A stretch of DNA of 64,000 nucleotides from JAJFJD01 sp965228425 (GTDB lineage Bacteria; Pseudomonadota; Alphaproteobacteria; UBA8366). Location of the stretch: assembly GCA_965228425.1 (NCBI GenBank), contig OZ245815.1, positions 2,108,001 through 2,172,000 on the forward strand, read 5' to 3'. A program made the translations under genes and the position numbers. The notes under the pieces were generated by a model, which was not told the DNA's origin, did not search any database, and worked only from the letters and a program-made list of their open reading frames with translations. Below are positions 43,001 to 52,636 of the stretch, piece by piece; position 1 is the stretch's first letter; every line of letters begins with the position of its first letter.

Positions 43001-43276
43001 TCAGGCCTGATCTTTCTCGTCGAAATACCCTTCGACGAGACCGTAGATGGCTTCGGCGTCTTCTTCGGTCGAAAAGACGAGGTTGCTGCTTTCGCCGTAG
43101 ATATTGAGCAGGTAGCCCCGTTCCGCGCAGACCGTTTCCAAGGCCGCGATGAAAGGCGAGATAAGCTTATCGTTGAGATCCTCTGCGGTTTCGTGCGCCG
43201 CCATCTGCGCGAGGAATTCTTCCTGCAGCTTTTCCGGTTTTGCGCCGGTGCGGCGTTTGGGGCTGCGTCGGGCCAT
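43001..43276 (-). CDS. Small protein of unknown function, coupled to bcp
   Basis: 91 residues from ATG 43276, which overlaps the bcp stop (TGA at 43276-43278 on the minus strand) as ATGA. The open frame extends upstream into bcp but without its own start. It has a basic N terminus (MARRSPKRRTGAKPEK), then an amphipathic helical body (EEFLAQMAAHETAEDLNDKL) and an acidic end (YFDEKDQA). One cysteine (VCAERGYLL). No family is recognised. The overlap argues that it is translated together with Bcp. Confidence 0.75.
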   Translation of the reverse strand: MARRSPKRRTGAKPEKLQEEFLAQMAAHETAEDLNDKLISPFIAALETVCAERGYLLNIYGESSNLVFSTEEDAEAIYGLVEGYFDEKDQA

Positions 43277-43740
43277 CAGAGTTCCTTCACGGCGTCGAGC
43301 ACCGCATCGACATGTCCCGGTACCCGCACCTTGCGCCACGCTTGACGGATAACGCCGTCACCATCGACGAGGAATGTCGATCGTTCGATGCCCATATAGG
43401 TGCGGCCATACATACGCTTCTCCTTCCATACATCGAAGGCTTCGCAGACGGCACCGTCTTCGTCCGAGGCCAAGCGGAAGTTGAGGTCGTATTTTGCAGT
43501 GAACTTGTCGTGCTTCGCCACGGTGTCTTTCGATACGCCGATCACGTCTACGTTAAGTTTGGAGAAATCCGGTAGCGCGTCCCGAAAGCCGCACGCTTCT
43601 TTCGTGCAGCCGGGCGTATCGTCCTTGGGATAGAAATACAGCACGAATGGATTTCCGGTGAGCGTCTGTAGGGAGACCTCGCCGCCTCCGCTGGTGGGCA
43701 TGGAAAAATCCGGCGCCTTTTCGCCGACGTCTGCGCTCAT
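43276..43740 (-). CDS. bcp: Thiol peroxidase, Bcp/PrxQ type
   Basis: 154 residues. It reduces hydroperoxides with thioredoxin as electron donor. Peroxidatic C45 and resolving C50 are in DDTPGCTKEACGFRD, the one-helix spacing of atypical 2-Cys PrxQ enzymes. FVLYFYPKD and the late RTYMGIERSTFLVDGDG are standard. No signal peptide, so cytoplasmic. It is preceded on the same strand by glnE, 48 bases upstream, and followed by the coupled small gene. Confidence 0.95.
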   Translation of the reverse strand: MSADVGEKAPDFSMPTSGGGEVSLQTLTGNPFVLYFYPKDDTPGCTKEACGFRDALPDFSKLNVDVIGVSKDTVAKHDKFTAKYDLNFRLASDEDGAVCEAFDVWKEKRMYGRTYMGIERSTFLVDGDGVIRQAWRKVRVPGHVDAVLDAVKEL

Positions 43741-43788
43741 GGGTTGGGTGCCTCCTCGGTATTCGAATGTTCTCGCTTGTATGATGAT

Positions 43789-46788
43789 CTAGCGGCGCGG
43801 ATCTGCAAGTCCACGGGAATATGCCGGATCGGATTGCCGCTCGGCCGCTTCGGCCGACGGTTGCTCGATCAGCGCCTCGAAATGCCGGCGGACATTGGTT
43901 GCGGTGTCTTCCATCGTTGCGACGAGGGCGTCGAAATCTTCGACGCCGACCGCACGGACGAGGGCACGACGCGGACCGTCGGCACGGTCCTCGTCGTCGA
44001 GATTGTCGGTTGTGGTTAGCCTCAATACCGTCTGCACCCGGTGCCAAAGCCGCAAGGCATTGCCGACATCGGTCGCGAACTCGCCGTCGATCAGTTTCGC
44101 CGCGGTCAGATTGTCGATTGCCGTTACCGCGTTGCTGGACAGGACCTCCGGATGGTCCGAGGCGTGCAGGAGCTGCAGATATTGAACCATGAACTCGGCA
44201 TCCACGAGACCGCCGCGCCGATGTTTGATGTCCCAGCGTGATTGGCCGCGATGCTCCTTCGCCATGCGTTCGCGCATCTTGGCGACGTCGATAACGAGTT
44301 GATCCGGGTCTCGCGGTTTCGTCAGTATCGAATGGATTTCTTCCTCCAGCTTGTGGATCAGGTCCGGGCTGCCCGCAAAGGCACGGGCGCGGGTCAATGC
44401 CATGAATTCCCAGGTCCAGGCGGATTCGGTGTAATAGCGGCTGAAGGACTCGAATCGGCTGGCCGCCGGACCCTTGCTGCCGGATGGGCGCAGGCGCGTA
44501 TCCACCTCATACAACCGGCCCTCACCGGTGAGCGCCTCGATTGCGCCGACGATCCGTTGGCTGAGCCGCATGTAATACACGCTTGTCGCAAGCGGTTTCT
44601 CGCCGTCCGACTCTTCGACGTCTTCCGGCACGTCGTAGACGAAGACCAAATCCACGTCGGACTCGGGCATGAGTTCGCGGCCGCCGAGTTTGCCGAACGC
44701 GATCGCCGCCATGCCGCTGCCCGGCACCACCCCATGATTGCCGCCCGGACCCGAAAACTCCTCCTCCACGGCGGGCCATAGGTCCGCGATAACCGTCTCG
44801 GCGATGGCGGTATAGGTCGGCCCGGCGGCGTGCCCGTCGGCGACACCTTGGAGCACTTGGACGCCGGTTTGGAATTTTCGGTCGTTGGTCCACCGGCGGG
44901 TGACATCCAGAACGTCCTGAAAATCGTGGGCCTCTGCGAGAGCGGTCTTGAGCTCTCGATGCAGGACGTCCTGTTCCGCCACCTGGTCGAAGAAATCGTG
45001 CGACAGAACATGATCGAGAAGGCGCGGATTCCGACTGAGCCATTCGGACAGCTTGGGCGCGTCGCCCATGATTTCCGCCACGAGGTCGAGCAGACTGGGA
45101 TTGGCATAGAATAACGAGAAGAGTTGGACACCCGAGGGCAGCCCGCTTAAAAATGCGTCGAGCCGCACGATGGCGGCGTTCGGGTCCGAGCGCTTGGCGA
45201 GGGCTTCGAGCAGCCGCGGCATCAGTTCGGTCAACAGTTCACGGGAGCGGACGCTGCGGGTCGCGCGATAGCGGCCGGTATGCCACCGACGGATCATCGT
45301 CGACACGGATGCGCCGTCGCCGAATCCCATGTCTTCGAGTGTCTTGATCGTGTCCGGATGGTTCTCGTTGCCCGTGAAGACCAGCGTGCCTGATCCGCCG
45401 AGGTCCGGTTCTTCCTCGAAGAGTTCCGCATAGTGCGTCTCGACGAGCGATAGACGGCGAACCAGGTCGTCGCGAAACGCCGCGGCATCCGGATAGCCGG
45501 CGAAGACCGCGATGTCCCCGATCTGCTCGTCGGTCTTCGGCAGGCTATGCGTTTGATGATCGTCGACCATTTGCAGGCGATGTTCGAGCCGGCGGAGGTA
45601 GCAATAGGCTTCCTGCATTTCCTGCGCGGTCGACGGTTCGATCCGGCCATGGTCGGCCAACGCGTCGAGCGTCTCGCAGACGTCACTGGTACGCAGTGTC
45701 GGGGACCGTCCGCCCCAGATGAGCTGTTGGGTCTGGGCGAAGAACTCGATCTCGCGAATGCCGCCGCGACCCAGCTTCACGTTGTGGCCGTTGACGGCGA
45801 TCGTGCCGCCGCCGCGATAGGCGGTGATCTGCCGTTTGATCGAATGGATATCCTGGATCGCCGCGAAATCGAGATGTTTGCGCCAGATGAAGGGGCTTAA
45901 GTGCTGCAGGAACGCATTACCGGCCTCAATGTCGCCGGCGCAGGCGCGCGCCCGGATCATGGCGGCCCGTTCCCAGTTTTGCCCGACGCTCTCATAATAG
46001 GCTTCGGCGGCGGGGATCGGAATGGCCAGCGGCGTTGCGCCCGGGTCGGGCCGCAGCCGTAAATCGGTCCGAAAGACATAGCCGTCCGCCGTGCGCTCGT
46101 CCATCACCCGCATCAACAGCCGGGCCAGGCGAACCATTTCCTGAGGCAGTTCGTCCCGGTCGGAACAGTCTAGCTTGCCCGGGTCGTAGAGGATCATGAT
46201 GTCGATATCGCTGGAGTAGTTCAGTTCCCGTGCGCCAAGTTTGCCGAGCGCCAGGATCACCACGCCGGAGTCGGCCTCGGGCGTATCCCCCGGCGGCAGC
46301 GAAAACACACCGTTCGTCGATAATTGGCGCAGCAGTCCCCGGACCGTGAGGTTCAGCGATACATCCGCGAGATCGCTTAGGGCGCGGGTGACCTGGCCGA
46401 CGGGCCAGATTTCCGCGATGTCGGCGAGGGCGATCAGAAGGGCTGCCCGGTTTTTTGCCCGTCGCAGGACCGGCATCATCTTCTCGGCGGACGCTACCTC
46501 CGCCAAATCGGTCTGTAGCTGCGTGATGATTTCTTCGAAAACCTGGTCTGGCCCCCGTTCGAGGGCTTGCACGGCGATGTCCGGGTTTCGGACCAGCAAT
46601 TGAGCCAGGTAGGGACTGTTCCCGAAAATCGCCTCCAGGATCGCCTTGCCGCCTCGATCTTCCACAACGGCAAGCATTTCCGCGCCAAAATCCGAAGAAT
46701 CGGCGGTTTCCCGCCATCGCTCCAATCCCAGTGCCGTGCGCTCGGTATTGGCGGGTTTCGGGAGTTTTTCGACCTGTATCGGGATCAT
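43789..46788 (-). CDS. glnE: Bifunctional glutamine synthetase adenylyltransferase/adenylyl-removing enzyme
   Basis: 999 residues, full length. It adenylylates and deadenylylates glutamine synthetase in response to PII protein and glutamine, tuning nitrogen assimilation. Both nucleotidyltransferase modules are intact: ELNYSSDIDIMILYD near residue 190 (adenylyl-removing half) and ELMPESDVDLVFVYD near residue 700 (adenylylating half), separated by the helical PII-responsive region. GRGGIREIEFFAQTQQLIWGG and RRGGLVDAEFMVQYLQL are conserved companions. Transcribed divergently from the AsmA-like gene. Confidence 0.96.
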   Translation of the reverse strand: MIPIQVEKLPKPANTERTALGLERWRETADSSDFGAEMLAVVEDRGGKAILEAIFGNSPYLAQLLVRNPDIAVQALERGPDQVFEEIITQLQTDLAEVASAEKMMPVLRRAKNRAALLIALADIAEIWPVGQVTRALSDLADVSLNLTVRGLLRQLSTNGVFSLPPGDTPEADSGVVILALGKLGARELNYSSDIDIMILYDPGKLDCSDRDELPQEMVRLARLLMRVMDERTADGYVFRTDLRLRPDPGATPLAIPIPAAEAYYESVGQNWERAAMIRARACAGDIEAGNAFLQHLSPFIWRKHLDFAAIQDIHSIKRQITAYRGGGTIAVNGHNVKLGRGGIREIEFFAQTQQLIWGGRSPTLRTSDVCETLDALADHGRIEPSTAQEMQEAYCYLRRLEHRLQMVDDHQTHSLPKTDEQIGDIAVFAGYPDAAAFRDDLVRRLSLVETHYAELFEEEPDLGGSGTLVFTGNENHPDTIKTLEDMGFGDGASVSTMIRRWHTGRYRATRSVRSRELLTELMPRLLEALAKRSDPNAAIVRLDAFLSGLPSGVQLFSLFYANPSLLDLVAEIMGDAPKLSEWLSRNPRLLDHVLSHDFFDQVAEQDVLHRELKTALAEAHDFQDVLDVTRRWTNDRKFQTGVQVLQGVADGHAAGPTYTAIAETVIADLWPAVEEEFSGPGGNHGVVPGSGMAAIAFGKLGGRELMPESDVDLVFVYDVPEDVEESDGEKPLATSVYYMRLSQRIVGAIEALTGEGRLYEVDTRLRPSGSKGPAASRFESFSRYYTESAWTWEFMALTRARAFAGSPDLIHKLEEEIHSILTKPRDPDQLVIDVAKMRERMAKEHRGQSRWDIKHRRGGLVDAEFMVQYLQLLHASDHPEVLSSNAVTAIDNLTAAKLIDGEFATDVGNALRLWHRVQTVLRLTTTDNLDDEDRADGPRRALVRAVGVEDFDALVATMEDTATNVRRHFEALIEQPSAEAAERQSDPAYSRGLADPRR

Positions 46789-46877
46789 TTGCGGTTCTGA
46801 TACTCTTCGGAAATCCTGGGAAATCTGGTCAAAATCACTATATTAGGTCAATCGTGTAAGCGGAGCCCGGGGGACCC

Positions 46878-49800
46878 TTGCGCAGTATATGCATACGTGT
46901 GGCACAGGTCGCTGTCACCGTCATTTTGGGCGTTACTATTCTCGTCAGTCTCGGGTTGTGGCGTCTGTCCCAGGGACCGGTTTCGCTCAACTTTCTTGCC
47001 CCGGCATTGGAACGCAGTTTCGCGGTGAGGGATACGTCCTTCGCGGTCGAGGTCGATGATACGTCGCTGGTCTGGGGCGGGTGGAAGCGGGTGATCGACA
47101 TCCGCAGCCGAAACGTGCGGGTCTTCGCGGCCGACGGAAATCTGGTTGCCTTGCTGCCGGATGTCTCGATCGGTCTTTCCTTTTCCGGTCTCATGCGCGG
47201 CGACCTCGCCGTGTCGCGGCTGGATGTGTTCGGCCTACGCGCCGTGTTGGAGCGGTTCCCGGACGGCCGGTTCGGTTTTCAGATGCCGACCGATGCTGAC
47301 GGGACGAAGAAGCGCGAAGGCGCGCTGGCCGATGCCGCAGAGGACTTTCTGCGGCCGATGCGCGAACGAACCGGACCGTTTCGATATCTGCAACGGTTCT
47401 CGGTCCTCGAAGGCCGGTTCCAGTTCATCGACCGGATGACCGGCCAGATTTGGGCGATCCCGAAAGCGGAAATCATTACGGAATTTTTGCCCGATGCAAT
47501 CGAGACACGGCTGGCGTTGGGCGTCGACGCGGACGGCCAAAGAATGCGGCTGCTGGCCACCATCCTGCATGATCGCCGCAGCCGCAGAATAGGAGGGCGG
47601 GTCGATTTCGACCGGTTGGAGCCATCGGTCATCGCACGCGCATTCCCATACCTGAATCAACTCGCGGACATTCGCGCGGCGTTCTCCGGCAACGTCAACT
47701 TCGAGATCGCGCATGATTGGCAGCTTCTCGGCTTGCGTCTGCAATTGCTCAGCGATTTCGGCCAGGCCACATTCGCGATGGCGTATCCGTCCGGCAGCGA
47801 GCTGGTTCAGGTCAGTGCGCGGTTGAACGCCATTCGGCTGGCGAGCCTGGCACGCGCGACGCCGGCGCTGTCGCCGCTAGCCGGGCTGGATATTCCGGTG
47901 AGCGGCGTGCTCGAAGGCGTCGCGGATCCAACCGGCCTCTTTCAGCTTACAGACGTCGATCTGACCAGCGGCGCCGGCCAAGTGGACTTGCCGGGCGTAT
48001 TTTCGGAAACCATGAAGATCGTGGGCGCGCGCTTGTCGGCGGATATCGATGGCGCCACGTCCACGGCGAAAGTTCGGGAGTTTTCCATCGACTTTGGCGG
48101 AACCAAGGTGTCCACGGCCGGGCGCATTCGGCGCGACGAGACAGGCTATGAGATGGCCGTCGATGGCTCGGTCGCGGCACTGCCGCTGCGTGACCTCGGA
48201 AAGTATTGGCCTCCGGGCGTCGGCGTCAGTGCGCGGCAATGGGTCACCAGTAACATCGTCGACGGGACGGTAACCGACGGTACGGTGTCGCTGGCCCTCA
48301 AGATGCCGGTCGAGAATGACAAGACAACGGTTTCAGTCGAGTCCATCGACGGCACGCTGCAATATCAAGGTTTGTCGATTAAATACTGGGAGCCGCTTCC
48401 CAAGGTCGCCGATGTCGGCGGGACCGCGACGTTCGATGCGCAAGGGTTCAAGTTCGCCGTGAGCAGCGGCCGATTGAAGGATCTCGCGCTGGAGAAGGCG
48501 GCAGTCGATATTACCGGGCTCAATGCCGAGGATCAGGCGATTATGATCGATGCGGCGCTCCGCGGTTCCGCGCGGTCGCTGGCGGAAATTCTGGATCGCA
48601 AGCCGCTCGGCTATGTCTCGGAGATTGGCATAAGCCCGGCGGCGATATCGGGCGAAGCGGTGGTTCGGACCAAATTCGAGTTTCCGTTGATCACCGACCT
48701 CGATGCCAAGGACATTACGATTACCGCGTCGGCCGGGTTGGGCAAATTGGCGGTGTCGCCGGCTCCGTTCGGCTTGACGCCCCGCGATGGGGACATTCGA
48801 TTGAAAGTGAACAACGCGGGACTCAGTGCGACCGGCACGATGCGGCTTTTCGCGAGTCCAGCGACCATCGATTGGCGTGAGGACTTCAGGAAAGACGCGA
48901 AGGTTAAGACCAATCTCGTGGTCTCCGGCCGGCTTCCGGATTTATCGCGGCCGGGATTCGGCGTGCCGCCAACCGATATGATCAAGGGCCCCTCCGATGT
49001 AAACGTGGTCGTTACCGCGCGGTCGGATGGCAGCACGGAAATTCTCGCTGGATTCGAGCTGGCCGATGCCGCGGTGGATCTGAAGGAGGTCGGCTGGACC
49101 AAACCGATCGGGGTTCCGGGTACGGCGAATGTCGTTGTTTCACTGGACGAGAAAGGCGTTCGCGCCGTCGATAAATTCAGCGTCGAGGCCGGGACGACGA
49201 AGTTGCTGGGTTCGGCCAAGCCGCGCGCCAGAGATCGCGCCGCATGGCGGGTCGATATCGAACAGTTCAAGAATGCCGGCAGCGATCTGTCAGGTCGCAT
49301 CGACATTGGCGCAAGCGGGGAGATCGCTGCAACGGTGTCGGGAGGCCGCTTCGATGTGGGGCCGATACTGGATGCCGAAGATCAAAAGAACGAACAGCCG
49401 CCCAATTCTGAAGAGCCGGGTCTCCGGCTGAATGCGCGTTTCGACGAGTTGCGATGGGGGCCGGACCGGAAACTGCGGCAGGCGAATTTACTGTTGCATC
49501 GCCAGAAAGGCGCCGTGCGGGGATTGGTCCTGGACGGTCGGTTGGGCAAGCAGGGGAAGCTCGATGTCAAATTCCTGCCCGGCCCCGATGGCCAAATCCT
49601 CCGGATAGTCGCGGACGACTTCGGTGAGATTCTGTCGATGTCGCCGACGAAAGGTCGCGTGTCGGGCGGCACTTTGCTGATCCGGGGCATCCGGCGATCG
49701 CCGGACGCGCCGATCGAAGGAGACTTCATCGCGTCCAAATTCACGCTTTCGAAGGCGCCGACGCTTGCCAAGGTTCTGCAGGTTGCCTCCCTGACGGGCA

Positions 49801-50204
49801 TCGGCGCGGCCATGTCGAAAAAAGGGTTGGACTTCGACGCGTTCGAGGGCCGGTACGTCTATAAGGGCGACCGGGTGACGTTCTCCAAAGCCAGTGCGCA
49901 CGGTTCGTCGATCGGGGTCACCGTCAACGGGATATTGGATTTGGATGCCGATACGGCGAATTTGGGCGGCACGCTGGTGCCCGCGTATTCGTTCAACCGG
50001 GCCATCGGGAAAATTCCGGTGATTGGATCCTTGCTGACCGGCGGTGAAAACGAGGGCGTGTTCGCCGCCACCTATCGGGTGGCTGGACCGCTCGAAAACC
50101 CCAAAATTTCGGTCAATCCGCTCTCGGCGCTGGCACCGGGTTTCCTGCGCAACCTGTTCGGGCTGGGTGCGGGTAAGCCCCAGGGCGAGACGCCCGCCAA
50201 CTAG
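46878..50204 (+). CDS. AsmA/YhdP-like large envelope protein (DUF3971, AsmA-like C terminus)
   Basis: 1108 residues. One N-terminal transmembrane helix (about 8-28) is followed by a very long beta-rich periplasmic part with repeats of the type LPLRDLGKYWPPGVGVSARQWV and GTLQYQGLSIKYWEPLPKV, characteristic of DUF3971. A C-terminal AsmA-like domain has GTLLIRGIRRSPDAPIEGDF and a final GKIPVIGSLLTGGENEGVFAATYRV. Such proteins form hydrophobic grooves that carry phospholipid from inner to outer membrane (E. coli YhdP, TamB). It starts at a TTG (46878) with GGGGGA just upstream. Confidence 0.88.
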   Translation: MRSICIRVAQVAVTVILGVTILVSLGLWRLSQGPVSLNFLAPALERSFAVRDTSFAVEVDDTSLVWGGWKRVIDIRSRNVRVFAADGNLVALLPDVSIGLSFSGLMRGDLAVSRLDVFGLRAVLERFPDGRFGFQMPTDADGTKKREGALADAAEDFLRPMRERTGPFRYLQRFSVLEGRFQFIDRMTGQIWAIPKAEIITEFLPDAIETRLALGVDADGQRMRLLATILHDRRSRRIGGRVDFDRLEPSVIARAFPYLNQLADIRAAFSGNVNFEIAHDWQLLGLRLQLLSDFGQATFAMAYPSGSELVQVSARLNAIRLASLARATPALSPLAGLDIPVSGVLEGVADPTGLFQLTDVDLTSGAGQVDLPGVFSETMKIVGARLSADIDGATSTAKVREFSIDFGGTKVSTAGRIRRDETGYEMAVDGSVAALPLRDLGKYWPPGVGVSARQWVTSNIVDGTVTDGTVSLALKMPVENDKTTVSVESIDGTLQYQGLSIKYWEPLPKVADVGGTATFDAQGFKFAVSSGRLKDLALEKAAVDITGLNAEDQAIMIDAALRGSARSLAEILDRKPLGYVSEIGISPAAISGEAVVRTKFEFPLITDLDAKDITITASAGLGKLAVSPAPFGLTPRDGDIRLKVNNAGLSATGTMRLFASPATIDWREDFRKDAKVKTNLVVSGRLPDLSRPGFGVPPTDMIKGPSDVNVVVTARSDGSTEILAGFELADAAVDLKEVGWTKPIGVPGTANVVVSLDEKGVRAVDKFSVEAGTTKLLGSAKPRARDRAAWRVDIEQFKNAGSDLSGRIDIGASGEIAATVSGGRFDVGPILDAEDQKNEQPPNSEEPGLRLNARFDELRWGPDRKLRQANLLLHRQKGAVRGLVLDGRLGKQGKLDVKFLPGPDGQILRIVADDFGEILSMSPTKGRVSGGTLLIRGIRRSPDAPIEGDFIASKFTLSKAPTLAKVLQVASLTGIGAAMSKKGLDFDAFEGRYVYKGDRVTFSKASAHGSSIGVTVNGILDLDADTANLGGTLVPAYSFNRAIGKIPVIGSLLTGGENEGVFAATYRVAGPLENPKISVNPLSALAPGFLRNLFGLGAGKPQGETPAN

Positions 50205-50207
50205 TCG

Positions 50208-51461
50208 CTAGCTTGGGCGCACCAGCGCGTGGCGCTTCCTACCGGCGGATAGCTTGATGACGCCCTGGTCGTTCATGTCGGCGAGGGATACGGTCCGGCC
50301 TTCGTCGTCGATCTTCTCATCGTTGATGCGGGCGCCGCCGCCGCGGATAAGGCGCCGGGCCTCGCCGTTACTTTGGTTCAAGCCGGCGCGCGCCATCAGC
50401 ACGAAGGCCGGGATGCCGTCTTCCAGTTCGCCTTTGGGGACGTCGATGCTGGGCAGGTCGGATCCGAAATCGCCGTCGACGAATGTCTTTCGCGCCGTCT
50501 CCGCCGCCGCGGTTGCCGCGTCGTCGCCACGGCACAATCGGGTCGCCTCGTTCGCGAGCGTGATCTTGGCGTCGTTGATCTCCGCACCTTCCAACGCTTC
50601 CAGGCGCTCGATCTCTTCGACCGGCAATTCGGTGAACAGGCGCAGGAAGCGGCCGACGTCGGCGTCTTCCGTATTGCGCCAGTATTGCCAATAATCGTAG
50701 GCCGGCAGACGATCCTCGTTCAGCCAGACCGCACCGCTCGCGGTCTTGCCCATCTTGGCGCCGCTGGCCGTCGTCATCAGCGGCGTGGTCAGACCGTACA
50801 GCTCCATCTGTGCGGAGCGGCGGCCGAGTTCGACGCCGTTCACGATGTTGCCCCACTGGTCGGAGCCGCCCATCTGGAGGCGGCATTTGTAGCGATGGCC
50901 CAATTCGACGAAATCGTAGGCCTGCAGCACCATGTAGTTGAATTCCAGGAAGCTCAACGGCTGTTCGCGCTCCAGCCGAAGCTTGACGGAGTCGAAGGAC
51001 AACATCCGGTTGACCGAGAAGTGACGGCCGTATTCGCGCAAAAAGTCGATATAGGCCAACTCGTCCAGCCATTCGGCGTTGTTGACCATGATGGCGTCGG
51101 TCGGGCCGTCGCCGAAGGTCAGGAATTTCTCGAAGACGCCTTTGATGCCGTCGATATTGCGGTTGATGTCCGCCTCGGTCAGCAATTGCCGCTGTTCGTC
51201 CTTGCCCGAGGGGTCGCCGATTTTCGTGGTACCGCCGCCCATCAATACGATTGGCTTGTGACCCGTCTGCTGCAGGAGGCGAAGCAGCATGATCGGAACC
51301 AGGCTGCCGACGTGGAGCGAGTCCGCCGTCGCGTCGAAGCCGATATAGGCCGCGACCGGACCCTCGGCGCAGAGCTTGTCGAGGGCTTCCGAATCGGTGC
51401 ATTGATGCAGGAATCCCCGCTCGCCGACGGCGTTAAGGAAATCCGAACGAAGCGCGGTCAT
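50208..51461 (-). CDS. tyrS: Tyrosyl-tRNA synthetase
   Basis: 417 residues from ATG 51461; the frame continues 28 codons upstream but lacks family residues there. Class Ic synthetase: HIGH-type HVGSL (50-54), MGGGTTKIGDPSGKDEQR, GGSDQWGNIVNG, and KMGKT as the KMSKS loop. The C-terminal S4 RNA-binding domain (NGEARRLIRGGGARINDEKI) binds tRNA-Tyr. anmK lies on the opposite strand, 59 bases upstream, a pairing often seen in alphaproteobacteria. It converges on the AsmA-like gene with a 3-base gap. Confidence 0.96.
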   Translation of the reverse strand: MTALRSDFLNAVGERGFLHQCTDSEALDKLCAEGPVAAYIGFDATADSLHVGSLVPIMLLRLLQQTGHKPIVLMGGGTTKIGDPSGKDEQRQLLTEADINRNIDGIKGVFEKFLTFGDGPTDAIMVNNAEWLDELAYIDFLREYGRHFSVNRMLSFDSVKLRLEREQPLSFLEFNYMVLQAYDFVELGHRYKCRLQMGGSDQWGNIVNGVELGRRSAQMELYGLTTPLMTTASGAKMGKTASGAVWLNEDRLPAYDYWQYWRNTEDADVGRFLRLFTELPVEEIERLEALEGAEINDAKITLANEATRLCRGDDAATAAAETARKTFVDGDFGSDLPSIDVPKGELEDGIPAFVLMARAGLNQSNGEARRLIRGGGARINDEKIDDEGRTVSLADMNDQGVIKLSAGRKRHALVRPS

Positions 51462-51520
51462 GGTTCTGTCTTGCCTTGCGAAAAGGGCGGATCGTTTAAC
51501 ACAATCGGTACCGGCGAACA

Positions 51521-52636
51521 ATGACATCCACCGGCGCGTCAGCATTCGATAAACCCATCCTCGCCTTAGGCCTGATGAGCGGCACCTCCCTGGACGGGAT
51601 CGACGCCGCCTTGCTCGAGACCGATGGCGAAGCCGTGGCGATGCCGGTCGGCGCCCTGACCGTACCCTATGACGCTGGGTTGCGGGATCGATTGCGCGCG
51701 TGCCTCGGCCGGGAGGGCCGCGATCCCGAGACGGATGCGGTCGAACGGGATATGACGCTGGCCCATGCCGATGTGGTCGCGGCCCTGTTGCGGGCCAGTG
51801 GCCATTCGGCGGCGGACGTGCATGTTGTCGGCTTTCACGGTCATACCTTGTCGCATCGGCCCGAGCGCCGGTGGACGTGGCAATTAGGCGACGCGGCGCT
51901 TTTGGCGGCGCGGACGGGGATCGATGTCGTGGGCGACATTCGAATGGCGGACGTTGAGGCGGGCGGGCAGGGTGCGCCGCTGGCGCCCGCCTTTCACGCT
52001 GCCATAACAGCGCCCATGGAGAAGCCGGTCGCCGTGCTGAATTTGGGCGGTGTCGGAAATGTCACCTGGGTCGGGGCGGGCGCCGGGAATGACCGGATGC
52101 TCGTCGCGTTCGATACCGGACCGGGCAATGCCCTGATCGACGATTGGATGCGGCGTATGACCGGCAAAGCGGTTGATGTGGACGGGCGGGCGGCCGCGGC
52201 CGGGACCGTCGACCAAGCTGCCCTGGAACGATTGTTGGCGCATCGGTATTTCGGCGCGCCGCCGCCGAAATCGCTCGACCGCGATGAGTTTGATTTGCAG
52301 GCGATCGAGGGGCTGACGGTCGAAGACGGGGCTGCGACGCTGACCGCCTTTACCACATCTGCGGTGGCGCAAGCGGCCGGCCTCCTGCCGGAACCGCCGG
52401 TCCGGTGGCTCGTCACCGGCGGCGGGCGGCACAACCCGACCATGATGGACATGCTGTCCGTTGCGCTGCGTGTCCCGGTCCTACCGGTCGAAGACGCCGG
52501 CTGGGATGGCGATGCGTTGGAAGCGCAGGCCTTCGCCTATCTCGCCGTCCGGTCGCTGCGGAACCTGCCGCTAAGCTGGCCGGAAACGACGGGCGTGCCG
52601 CAGCCGCAGACCGGCGGCCGGTTGTTCGCCGCCTAG
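51521..52636 (+). CDS. anmK: Anhydro-N-acetylmuramic acid kinase
   Basis: 371 residues. It phosphorylates and opens 1,6-anhydro-MurNAc during peptidoglycan recycling, yielding MurNAc-6-phosphate. The N-terminal ATP-binding loop is LGLMSGTSLDGIDAALLET. VGFHGHTLSHRPERRWTWQLGD, NLGGVGNVTWV, FDTGPGNALIDDWM and VTGGGRHNPTMMDML follow in the expected order. Its TAG stop shares a CTAG with the stop of the hydrolase gene on the opposite strand. Confidence 0.95.
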   Translation: MTSTGASAFDKPILALGLMSGTSLDGIDAALLETDGEAVAMPVGALTVPYDAGLRDRLRACLGREGRDPETDAVERDMTLAHADVVAALLRASGHSAADVHVVGFHGHTLSHRPERRWTWQLGDAALLAARTGIDVVGDIRMADVEAGGQGAPLAPAFHAAITAPMEKPVAVLNLGGVGNVTWVGAGAGNDRMLVAFDTGPGNALIDDWMRRMTGKAVDVDGRAAAAGTVDQAALERLLAHRYFGAPPPKSLDRDEFDLQAIEGLTVEDGAATLTAFTTSAVAQAAGLLPEPPVRWLVTGGGRHNPTMMDMLSVALRVPVLPVEDAGWDGDALEAQAFAYLAVRSLRNLPLSWPETTGVPQPQTGGRLFAA

